Shown here: one piece after another, positions 8,636-17,100 of the stretch
How the letters are laid out: every line of letters begins with the position of its first letter
Position numbering within the stretch: position 1 is the first letter of the stretch
DNA from: Actinomycetota bacterium
Lineage (GTDB): Bacteria; Actinomycetota; Coriobacteriia; Anaerosomatales; PHET01
Direction of reading: 5' to 3'
DNA: 64,000 nt
Assembly: GCA_029265315.1 (NCBI GenBank)
Contig: JAJUJM010000004.1
Span: 77,032 to 141,031 of the forward strand
Program-made: the position numbers and the translations under genes
Notes under the pieces: model-generated
The model's input: only the letters and a program-made list of their open reading frames with translations
What the model was told of the DNA's origin: nothing
Database searches by the model: none

Positions 8636-9844
8636 TTACGGCCAGGTGTTGTCGGGATCCGGGTCGTGGCAGTTGGCGCACAACCCGTCACCGGGTTCGA
8701 GCAGGAAGCCGTCGTTGAGCGACTCGTGCGGGAAGTTCTGGAAGCGCGGATTGCCCGCGACCTCGCCATCGAGCGGCGCTGCGTACGCCTGAGCGTTGGT
8801 GACTTCGAACTGCGTGGGCGAACTGTAGTCGCCGCCCACGACGCGCGCATCCTCGTGACACTGCTGGCAGATGGGCTTCTCGCCGCCGTGCCCACCCGAC
8901 TGACCCGGCAACCGGTCAGGCATGATGTAGCCGAAGTTGCTGCCGCCAAGCGGACCCAGTCCGGCGGTCACGCTCGTGTTGAGCCCAGCGAGCAGTGTGA
9001 CTTGGGAGTAGTTGCGCACGGAATCGTTGGACTCCACAGGATGGTTGGCGAGCCGTCCGCTCGACGAGTGGCTTCCTTTGTGGCACGACGCACACCAACC
9101 GGTGCCATACACAGACACAGCAGTCGTGGCGCCGGTCGGACGCGTCCGCAACAGGCGGTTCGTGGCGATGTTGGTCGTCGTGTCCTCAGTTGACCGCTTG
9201 CGGTCCCCAACGAACGGCGCGACGGTGTTGGAGTTGTGCGCGCTGTGGCAGTCGGTGCACGTGAGGGACCCGTCCAGGCCGGTGAACGTCGTCTCCAGCG
9301 ATGAGCCGTCGGTGTTGCCTCCCGGTACGACGACCCGGTCGTTGGCGTTCAGGAAGCCGATACGGTGGACGCCGCCCGCGGTCGACACCATCGCTGTGGC
9401 GCTCGCCTCAGCAGGATTGAATCCGGTCCGCTGGTAGATCACTCCGTAGACCCCGCCGCCGCCGGTCCCGTCATGACAGGTGTAGCAGGTCGCGGCGATG
9501 GTCTCCGCGGGAAGCAGTGGGCCATCCTGGCCTTGGGAGTTGTGCATGCTATGGCACACCTGGCACTTCTGCGTGCCGGTGGTGTAGCCGCCGTGCGGAC
9601 CCTTGCGGGTCCCGACGTCGTATCCCGCTTCGCTGTCAAACGTCCACGTCGAGGGGACCGTGCGCGGTGCAACCGTCGGAGATGCGGCGCCGGACTCCAG
9701 ACCATGGCACGTGGGACACGCGTAGACGGGGGTCGACGCGGGGTCGGTCGAGCTGATCGATTCCTGGTACGCCAAAGCGGGCGTCGCGCCGAACGCGAAC
9801 ACCACAGACACTGCGGCGAACATCTTCACCACACGATCGATCAC
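8636..9844 (-). CDS. Secreted 7-haem c-type cytochrome, OmcS-like motif order (possible filament subunit)
   Basis: GTG 9844 is chosen: a promoter at 9900-9929 rules out the upstream in-frame ATG, GGGCGG lies six bases upstream, and the peptide begins with a good signal sequence ending in PALA. The mature chain has seven CX2CH sites: CPTCH, CQVCH, CYTCH, CTDCH, CASCH, CQQCH and CANCH. The segment PHGGYTTGTQKCQVCH and the later GWCASCH and terminal CANCH are shared with the hexahaem protein at 35490, so they are paralogues with one extra N-terminal haem here. The order recalls Geobacter OmcS, a hexahaem nanowire subunit, but that comparison is from memory. The C-terminus is DNTWP. It lies between NHL and ResB genes. 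Confidence 0.85.
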   Translation of the reverse strand: MIDRVVKMFAAVSVVFAFGATPALAYQESISSTDPASTPVYACPTCHGLESGAASPTVAPRTVPSTWTFDSEAGYDVGTRKGPHGGYTTGTQKCQVCHSMHNSQGQDGPLLPAETIAATCYTCHDGTGGGGVYGVIYQRTGFNPAEASATAMVSTAGGVHRIGFLNANDRVVVPGGNTDGSSLETTFTGLDGSLTCTDCHSAHNSNTVAPFVGDRKRSTEDTTTNIATNRLLRTRPTGATTAVSVYGTGWCASCHKGSHSSSGRLANHPVESNDSVRNYSQVTLLAGLNTSVTAGLGPLGGSNFGYIMPDRLPGQSGGHGGEKPICQQCHEDARVVGGDYSSPTQFEVTNAQAYAAPLDGEVAGNPRFQNFPHESLNDGFLLEPGDGLCANCHDPDPDNTWP

Positions 9845-9899
9845 GCAAATCCGCCCGTCTTGAAGCGAGGGTCTGGTTGATGACGCTACCTCACCGGTC

Positions 9900-9929
9900 A
9901 TGATACAGGACACCCTTCAGATGAATCAA
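9900..9929 (-). promoter_or_regulatory. Candidate promoter for the 7-haem cytochrome
   Basis: TTGATT (9924-9929) and TATCAT (9900-9905, five of six bases) are separated by 18 bases. The start codon is about 55 bases downstream. It follows directly after a hairpin with a T-rich tail, so the cytochrome can be expressed separately from the upstream NHL/TPR genes. Confidence 0.45.
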
Positions 9930-9954
9930 ACTGAGCGGTTCATCTTTCGCTCAG
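9924..9954 (-). terminator. Hairpin with T-rich tail at the end of the NHL gene
   Basis: Reading on the minus strand, CTGAGCG pairs with CGCTCAG (7-bp stem, 10-base loop), followed by TTTGATT. The stem spans the NHL stop codon. It is probably a partial intrinsic terminator that uncouples the NHL/TPR genes from the cytochrome gene. Confidence 0.45.
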
Positions 9955-11076
9955 GTTGACGATCTGGACCCGCTGGTTCTGGCGGTCCGCCACAAGAACA
10001 TCTTCTGAGTGGACCGATACGTCGTTCGGGAAGTTCAGCTGTCCCTCAGACGTGCCGCGCACTCCGTATTGAGCAACTACCTTGCCGTCTCGATTGAGTC
10101 GGATCAACTGATGCGCAAGCGGGTCGGCGACGAGTATCGAGCCGTCTCGCATGATGGTGAGTCCCCGCGGCAACACGAACGGGTTCTTGGTCTGAGACCG
10201 CAATCCCGAGACGGGCCGGCCCGTCACCCAGATCACTTGGCCGTCGGACGTGTACGCTTTGACTCTGTTGTGGTTGGAGTCCGACACGTAGATCCGCCCG
10301 TCCCGGTCCACGGCGATGCCGCCGGGCCGGTCGAGCCCATCGGGGCCGAGCCCGGGGCGACCGAACTGTCGCACCAGTCCCCCGTCCGAATCGAACACGA
10401 ACACCTGGTAGGAGTCGGTCGCGTAGACCAACCCTCCTACAGCCGCGATGGCGGTCACCGCGATGCCGCCTCCATTGGCCCCGGAACTGCCGCGGCCAGT
10501 GGGTACGTACGGGTCTGGAAAACGCCTGATGAACCTACCTTCCGGCGTGAAGGCCGATATCGAGTCGTTGTAGAAGTCGGCCACGTACACCGTTCCGTCA
10601 TCGGCCACGGCGACGTCGACCGGGTAACTCAGTTCGCCTGGGTCCCACGTACGCTGGGCTCCTTCGAGCGGCTTGGCGACCCCGAAAGAGCCGAACTCGG
10701 TCACGGGCCGTCCTTGGGCGTCGAACACGCAGATGCGATTGTTGCGCGCATCGGCCACATAGAAGCGGTCACCGGCACGATTCCATGCCACTCCCATGGG
10801 CTGGTCGAAGCGCATCGCCTCGCCCTTCCCCGGACCGTAGACCGCGACTCGGGGGACGAGTCCCCCTTGCACGCCCCCTCCCTCGGTCGTGAAATCGGCC
10901 GGACGGGTGATCCACCAGAGGTAGCCCAACAGACCAACGAGCAGGACGGCCAGCACACCGGCCATGGCCAGGAACGCCTGCCGGGGAGTCAGGTAGAAGC
11001 CCATGCGCCGCGACGGGACCGTGCGAGTCGTGGCGCCGGCTTCAACAGCAGGGTCGGACACCTGAGGCTCACTCAC
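9940..11076 (-). CDS. Membrane-anchored NHL-repeat beta-propeller protein, module A
   Basis: The protein has 378 residues and starts at GTG, overlapping the TPR gene stop (GTGA at 11073-11076). One helix at about residues 33-56 anchors an extracytoplasmic propeller of about six NHL repeats (patterns such as QPMGVAWNRAGDRFYVADARNNRICVF, DRPGGIAVDRDGRIYVSDSNHNRV). NHL propellers usually bind proteins or glycans. There is no catalytic motif. Its counterpart at 36582-37802 occupies the same place beside the other secreted cytochrome, so a scaffold or assembly role for these cytochromes is inferred. Confidence 0.85.
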   Translation of the reverse strand: MSEPQVSDPAVEAGATTRTVPSRRMGFYLTPRQAFLAMAGVLAVLLVGLLGYLWWITRPADFTTEGGGVQGGLVPRVAVYGPGKGEAMRFDQPMGVAWNRAGDRFYVADARNNRICVFDAQGRPVTEFGSFGVAKPLEGAQRTWDPGELSYPVDVAVADDGTVYVADFYNDSISAFTPEGRFIRRFPDPYVPTGRGSSGANGGGIAVTAIAAVGGLVYATDSYQVFVFDSDGGLVRQFGRPGLGPDGLDRPGGIAVDRDGRIYVSDSNHNRVKAYTSDGQVIWVTGRPVSGLRSQTKNPFVLPRGLTIMRDGSILVADPLAHQLIRLNRDGKVVAQYGVRGTSEGQLNFPNDVSVHSEDVLVADRQNQRVQIVNLSER

Positions 11077-11801
11077 CGCGTCTCACCCAGCCTCTTGAGC
11101 GCATCCTTGGCTTCGATGTAGTCGGGCGCGTACTTCAGCGCCAACCGGTACCGGGCGATCGCCCAGTCCGTGTGGCCCAGGTTCTCATATGCCACACCGG
11201 TCAGGTACTGCAGGTCAGCGATCTCGGGGTGCACCTCCACCACCGGTCGCACCGCCTTGAGGAGTGACCGGTATTGCCCCCGCTCCAAGTACAGCTCACC
11301 GAGCGCCTTGGCGGCCAGCGCGTGGTCCGGTACGACCTCCAGCACGTCCCACAGCGCCGCTTCCGCCTTGTCATCGACGTCCAGCTCGCGGTACACCACT
11401 GCCAGGTTGTACAGAGCGGCCGTGTTGCGAGGGTCCTTCTCGACCACGAAGAGGTACTCGTCGACCGCGCGGTCGTAGCGCCCAGCGCGTTGGAAGGCGT
11501 ACCCCAGCGAGACGCGAGCGGTGAGGTCCCCGGGGTCCTTGCGGACCGCCGCCTGCCACCGGGCCACCTCGGCGTCCTCGACGCTCGATACGCGCCCCTC
11601 GCCTGCGACCACGCCACGCAGGACGTACCCCCCGACGCCCATCACGGCAAGGAGCAACGCGAGCACCAGTCCGGCGAGCCAAGCCGGTACGAACTGGTCC
11701 GGCCCGGGCCCGTCAGCTGACATGGCATCAGAGCCGGTGGCATCAGAGCCAGTATCAAGCTCAGGAACGACCATCTTCTCCTCGCGTCCGGACGACGACA
11801 T
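11073..11801 (-). CDS. Membrane-anchored TPR protein, module A
   Basis: ATG 11801 is taken as start. A GTG three codons earlier (11810) is equally possible, and neither has a strong ribosome site. An acidic, disordered N-terminus of about 40 residues precedes one helix (VPAWLAGLVLALLLAVMGVGG-like). About five TPR repeats then fill residues 80-240, with typical A-L-Y-N-L and A-x-x-x-Y patterns. TPRs mediate protein contacts. CcmH/NrfG-type TPR proteins take part in cytochrome c assembly in other bacteria, so a chaperone role for apocytochrome is plausible but inferred. The layout matches the TPR protein at 37799-38638. Confidence 0.82.
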   Translation of the reverse strand: MSSSGREEKMVVPELDTGSDATGSDAMSADGPGPDQFVPAWLAGLVLALLLAVMGVGGYVLRGVVAGEGRVSSVEDAEVARWQAAVRKDPGDLTARVSLGYAFQRAGRYDRAVDEYLFVVEKDPRNTAALYNLAVVYRELDVDDKAEAALWDVLEVVPDHALAAKALGELYLERGQYRSLLKAVRPVVEVHPEIADLQYLTGVAYENLGHTDWAIARYRLALKYAPDYIEAKDALKRLGETR

Positions 11802-11853
11802 GCCCAACACCGAGCAACGGCGATGCCGACCCGTCAGGCGAGTCGTGCCCGCT

Positions 11854-14001
11854 TCACGGCGCTGCGGTCACGGGAGCAGACCGCGTGGCGGGAGCTGTAG
11901 GGATACCCGCCGCCGACGCTTCAAGAGCCGCCAGCTTCTCGCCGACGCCGGACTGACCGGGCCGATAGTCGTTCGCAGTCTTGAGAACACGGATGGCTTC
12001 GTCCACCTGGCCGCGCATCTCATAGATCTGCGACAGCGCCGTGACGGCCTCGGTGTAGGCCGGGTCCATCTCGACGCACCGTTCAAGCTGCTCTATGGCA
12101 AGGTCCGTCTGACCTTTGGAAAGATAGGCGCGAGCAAGCTGGAAACGGACGGCGGGACCGAACTCCTCGACCTCGACCCCCTTCTTGGCGATCTCGATGG
12201 CTTTGTCGTAGTACGCGGGATCGAAGAACTGCCCGCCCAGGTTGTAGAGGTTGGCGAGGAACACGTAGTTGTCGTACTCCCACGGTACGAACTCGATGGT
12301 GTCGAGCATGGACGCCTCGGCGCGCTCGAATATCTCCCGTGCTTTGGTCATGGCCTGTGCGTCGCCACCCCCTGTGTTGAGCGCCCCGATGACCTCGTCG
12401 GTGAGCGCGAGTCCGACCTCGGCCCGGTACATGTCGTTCCAAGGGTTGAGCTTGGCTGCCCGCTCAGCCCACGCCGTGCGCTGCGCGCCCTGCGTGCCGA
12501 TGCGCGACATCAGGTACGCGCGGTCGGCCTGCATGTAGACGACCATGTACCAGATACCGAACACCGCCAGCGCTGTGACCACGCCGGGCACCACGACGCC
12601 CCAACTCGGCGGACGCACCTCGACAGTGAGCGCCGTCGGCGACAGGATCGCCGCCATGGACACCCACAGAAGGAAAGACGACCCCGTGACCGACAGTCCG
12701 AAGAACAGGTGGGTCACGTAGGCCGCGCACGCCGCCCAGAAGCCGGCGAGTATCATCCGGTTGGCGCCCTGATCACGGTCCCAGACCGTCTTCCACGTAC
12801 GCACGGCGACCCAAGCGAAGATGCCATACAACATCAACACGCCGGGAACTCCGATGCCCGTCGCGAGCTGCAGCGGATAGTTGTGGACGTTGTCAGCCAC
12901 AGAGAGGTAGCCGGCGTCCTTCACGTACTCGACCGGCTTGTACTTCGGAAAGACGAGACGGAACGTGTCCGCGCCGAAGCCGAAGATCGGACGGTCCTGG
13001 ATGGCCCTGATGGCCGCATCCCAGATCTGGAACCGCGTCTTGGCCGAGCCCTGGTCGAACTCGAAGATCGAGCGGAACCGGGCGGCGAAGTTCATCACCT
13101 CGTTGGGATGCGACAGGCTGCGGACGATGAAGGTCAGCGACGCGGCGGCCGCAGTCCCCGAGAAGACCCAGTCCTCGGTCTTCCACTCCACCTTCTGACG
13201 GAAGGCGAACAGGGCGATGAAGATGAAGCCGGGGATCGCCCCGACCCACGCGCTGCGCGTGAACGCCGTGACGATGACGGCGGAGTTCATCAGGAAGCCG
13301 AACCAGTAGATGCCACGCCACACGAGGTTGGATTCCGCGAGCGCGAGCCCCAGCGATACGAACGTACCGAACATGAGGAACCCGCCGAGAAGGTCGGGGT
13401 TGCCATACGTCGAGAACGAACGGTTGGCCTCGAACGGCAGCTGCCCCCATTGCAGGATGTCGCCGCCCAGGGCCTGGAGCAGGCCGTAGGCGCCTACGAT
13501 GACCCCCGACCAGAACAACGACTGCGCGAGACGCTTGATCCTCACCGGGCGGTCGGCCAGCTGCAACGTCAGGAAGTAGACCACCGCGTAGTTGACGAAC
13601 GAGAGGAGCCCCTCGAAGCGGCGGTACTTGCCGAAGAACGCCGTGGGCGGATGGATCGACAGGACGGCGCTGATCGCGACCCACGCCAGGAACGCGAGGA
13701 TGAGCCACTCCACCGGCGTACGGCGGATCTTCCCGCCATGCAGCATGATGTCCCAGGTCCACGCGGTGAGCCCGATCAGACCCAAGACCCGCTGACAGAA
13801 GACCTTGATGATGTCGAACTGGTCATAAGACAGCGGCAGTTGGACACCGAGGAACGACAGGTTGCTGATGGCGATGGGGGTGATGAACACCATCGCGAGC
13901 ACCGACCACCACGCGATATGCCGCGCAACGCTCCACTGCTCAGGCGCGGATCGCGCCGCTGCCGGTCGTCCCGCGCTCTGCGCCTTCTTGCGTTTCGCCA
14001 T
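11854..14001 (-). CDS. O-antigen ligase/O-oligosaccharyltransferase-like membrane protein fused to TPR repeats
   Basis: The protein has 715 residues. ATG 14001 has GGAG eight bases upstream. About twelve hydrophobic segments cover residues 30-490. The large loop carries FGFGADTFRLVFPKYKP and then VHNYPLQLATGIG, the Wzy_C/WaaL/PglL pattern also seen in the protein at 1413-3152. Residues about 500-700 hold several TPRs (for example FQLARAYLSKGQTDLAIEQLERCVEMDPA). WaaL/PglL enzymes transfer lipid-linked glycans to acceptors. A TPR-fused form next to cytochrome modules suggests a protein acceptor, which is inferred. It could instead serve the exopolysaccharide loci as polymerase or ligase. Confidence 0.82.
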   Translation of the reverse strand: MAKRKKAQSAGRPAAARSAPEQWSVARHIAWWSVLAMVFITPIAISNLSFLGVQLPLSYDQFDIIKVFCQRVLGLIGLTAWTWDIMLHGGKIRRTPVEWLILAFLAWVAISAVLSIHPPTAFFGKYRRFEGLLSFVNYAVVYFLTLQLADRPVRIKRLAQSLFWSGVIVGAYGLLQALGGDILQWGQLPFEANRSFSTYGNPDLLGGFLMFGTFVSLGLALAESNLVWRGIYWFGFLMNSAVIVTAFTRSAWVGAIPGFIFIALFAFRQKVEWKTEDWVFSGTAAAASLTFIVRSLSHPNEVMNFAARFRSIFEFDQGSAKTRFQIWDAAIRAIQDRPIFGFGADTFRLVFPKYKPVEYVKDAGYLSVADNVHNYPLQLATGIGVPGVLMLYGIFAWVAVRTWKTVWDRDQGANRMILAGFWAACAAYVTHLFFGLSVTGSSFLLWVSMAAILSPTALTVEVRPPSWGVVVPGVVTALAVFGIWYMVVYMQADRAYLMSRIGTQGAQRTAWAERAAKLNPWNDMYRAEVGLALTDEVIGALNTGGGDAQAMTKAREIFERAEASMLDTIEFVPWEYDNYVFLANLYNLGGQFFDPAYYDKAIEIAKKGVEVEEFGPAVRFQLARAYLSKGQTDLAIEQLERCVEMDPAYTEAVTALSQIYEMRGQVDEAIRVLKTANDYRPGQSGVGEKLAALEASAAGIPTAPATRSAPVTAAP

Positions 14002-14048
14002 CAGGTCAGCTCCATGCTTCCAAGGGACACGTGAGATGAGACAAGCGT

Positions 14049-14070
14049 TGAGCAGCCCACGAGCTGCTCA
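14049..14070 (-). terminator. Short inverted repeat after the NHL/Ig surface-protein gene
   Basis: TGAGCAGC pairs with GCTGCTCA (8-bp stem, 6-base loop) about 80 bases after the stop at 14149. There is no T-tract, so it may be a weak terminator or processing site. Nothing else is evident in the 14002-14148 gap. Confidence 0.3.
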
Positions 14071-14148
14071 TGCCCGACGCACATTGTGCCGCAAACCGGC
14101 ATGACAGGATACGCTCAGTCTGAGATTCGACACAGTATCCGCGAATCG

Positions 14149-17100
14149 TCACCTCACGGCGATGACCGCCGACGGAACGCTTGTGATCAGCGAGCCGCTC
14201 CGTGATGTGGCCGCCACGAGCCGCCACTGCCCAGCAGGCAGCGCCACCTTCGCTGTCATCGATGCGGTCTGCCCCGAAACGCGCAGCGTCGGCGTCACGC
14301 TCTTGGCGAGCCTCCACGATCCGTCAGCCGCCCGCTTGTACGCATGGATGCGGCCGACCGCCCCCGAGCCCGCCCACGGGACCGTTACGCGAACACTGAA
14401 GGCCCTCATCCGCTGCGCCCGACTCGGGACCACTGGTGCAGCCGCTACGCCGAGGCGTGCGGCGACAACAGACGAGGTCGCGTTACCAGCCCTGTCCAGC
14501 ACGGTCGCCGTGACGGAGTATCGCCCGGCACGCAGACCGGTGAACACACCATTCGTCACCGTGCGCTGCCCCAAGCGCCAGCGCCAGGACGAGATGCCTG
14601 ACGCCGGAGAGCCCTGATCGGTCGCGACACCGCGAAGCGACAGCGCGTAGCGAGGCGCGCGGTCACGGCCATACGCCAGCGTGGCCAGGGTCGCCGTGGC
14701 GCCCCTGCTGACAGGGGTGGTCAGATCCACAAGCACCGGTGCGCCCAGCGTCGTTTCAACGCCCCTGGAGTCGCGGAATGCACCGACGATCCAGTGCAGC
14801 CCCTCGCCGGGAACATCGACGCGGGCCGACCGAGCGTATGCCGACCATGGCCCAAACCCTCGGCCGCCATCGAACGCCATCTGCACCGCGCCTGCGACGC
14901 TGGCCTCGATGCTCACCGTGGTCGTGTTCACGATCGAGCGCCCGCCGGCCGGTCGAAGCGATCCGCCGGAGAGGTTGCTCGCTATGAGGAACGAGACCGT
15001 ACGCGCCTGCTCCTGGTTGCCCAACGAGTCGCGTGACCGGAACGCGAGCGAGTGCACCCCGGCACCACTGACCACGAACGGTCCGGCGTACTGACGCCAG
15101 GCGCCGCCGTCGAGCGAGTAGACGGTCTGTACGACCGGCGACACGTCGAAGGTCGTCAGCGCGATCATGACAGGACCTGAGCTCGCTCCCCCGGCCGGCA
15201 GACCGATGACGGAGGTCACCGGCGGCGTCATGTCGACGAGCACCGAGGTGGACAGAAGCGCGTCCACCCCGAGCTCGTTGCGAAGCTCGACTCGGACGCT
15301 GTTCATTCCCTCTCGCGCCAATGTGACACTGAACGTCCGCTCGAAGGGGCGCCAAGCGGAGAATCCATTGCCGGTGTCCACCCGCATCTCGCGCGCGTCA
15401 GTGGCGCCGACCTCAACGCTCGCGGTCAGGGTCGCGATGCGCGCGGCACCGCCGGCGACGACGAGCGAGCCGCCCCGGAGCAGACTCGAGATGCTCACCT
15501 GCTCGGTGGCGTGCGGACTCGTGTTCCCCACTTCGTCGGTCGCCCAGTGCTCGATGCGGTGAACGCCGTCGCCACTCACGGTGAACGGCCCTCGGTACGT
15601 TTGGACGGACCCGCCGTCGACCCGGTAGCTGATCGAGGTCACCCGGCTCAAAGCGTCGTATGCATTGATGGTGAGGTTCACGGGTCCCGGCGACACGCCG
15701 ATGGGGGCGCCGCCGACCGCCGTCACCGGAGGTGTCAGGTCCACGAGCACCTGCGCGGACGCTTGCGACTCCACACCCGCGATGTTCGCGAATGTCGCTG
15801 TGATCCAGTGCAAGCCCTCACCTGGGACCGTAACCCGCGCTGAACGAGCAAAGGGCATCCACGCCTGCGGCCCGCCGCCCGTGTCGAACCGCATCCGCAC
15901 CGCACCGGGAGCATCGATCTCGAGGTCCACGGTCTGTGTGGCCAAACGGGCGACCCCACCCGCCGGCCTGATCCAGCCACTCGGTGGCGTGGCGGCGATG
16001 ATGAAGCTGACCGACTTCTCCGCCTCGACATTACCGGCCGCGTCAGTCGACTGGAACGTGACGGTCCTGTTGCCATCTCCCGAGACCGTGAACGGCACCG
16101 TGTACTCGCGCCACGCCCCGGTGTCGATGCGGTAGCGCGTCGTGACCGGCGAGTCATCCCTGACGTTCAACGCGATGATGACCGGTGTACCGCTCACGCC
16201 CGATGGCGGCACCCCGCTGGCGCTCGTCACTGGCGCCGTGAGGTCGATGTGCACGTCCCTTGTGAGCTCGATACGCTGACCGAGCACGTCTTCGAATTGC
16301 ACATGCAACGTGTGGAAGCCGTCTCCCGGGAATGTGACAGACCATTCGGGAAGGAACGGCACCCACGGCGAGAACCCGCTCCCAGCGTCCCAGCGCATCC
16401 TCGTCGCACTCTGGACCGTCGTGGAGACCTCGACCGTGCGTCGCCCTATGTGTTCGAGCCCACCTGCCACCGATAGCGCTCCGCCGATCGTCAACCGTGA
16501 GATCCCGAAGTCCGATCGCACAGTCGAACCGACGTTACCCACGGCGTCGACCGCATACGCCTCGATGCTGTGAGGACCGTCCCCGCTCACGGTGATGGGC
16601 CCCTCGTACGTGCGCTCAACACCACCGTCGAGACGATAGCGGATGCGCGCTACCGACGAGCGTGCATCGGTCGCACTGATATCTACGACCACCGCGCCCA
16701 CGCTCACCGCGCTCGACGGAACACGGTATATCGTCGTCACAGGTCCGGTGCCATCGATCACCGTAGCGAACGAACGCGACAGCACGTTGCCCGCGAGGTC
16801 CCGGTACTCCGCCTGCAGCGTCGTCGGGCCTTCAGTGTTGACTACCATCGAGCCTGATTGCGAGAACGGCACCCAGGCCCCCATCGAACCGTCGCGCCCG
16901 AACCGCATCTCATCGGCTCCACCCACGTATGACTCCACGGGGATGACGCCGGCGCGCATGAGCGCGGATGCCGCCCCGAACACGACGGACCCAGCAGGAG
17001 GGATCCTGTCGAGACGAACATCGAACGTACGCGCCGCCTCGGTATTGCCAACCCGGTCCACGGACCAGTAGGTGACCCGTGTCTCGCCCTCCGTGTCCAC

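Noticed and set aside
8636-9913. Longer 425-residue version of the 7-haem cytochrome
   Set aside because: The first ATG lies within the predicted promoter and the extra residues would precede the signal peptide.
11521-14034. Plus-strand open frame of 837 codons
   Set aside because: It is antisense to the clearly membrane-spanning O-ligase/TPR gene. The product is charged and low-complexity with no motif.
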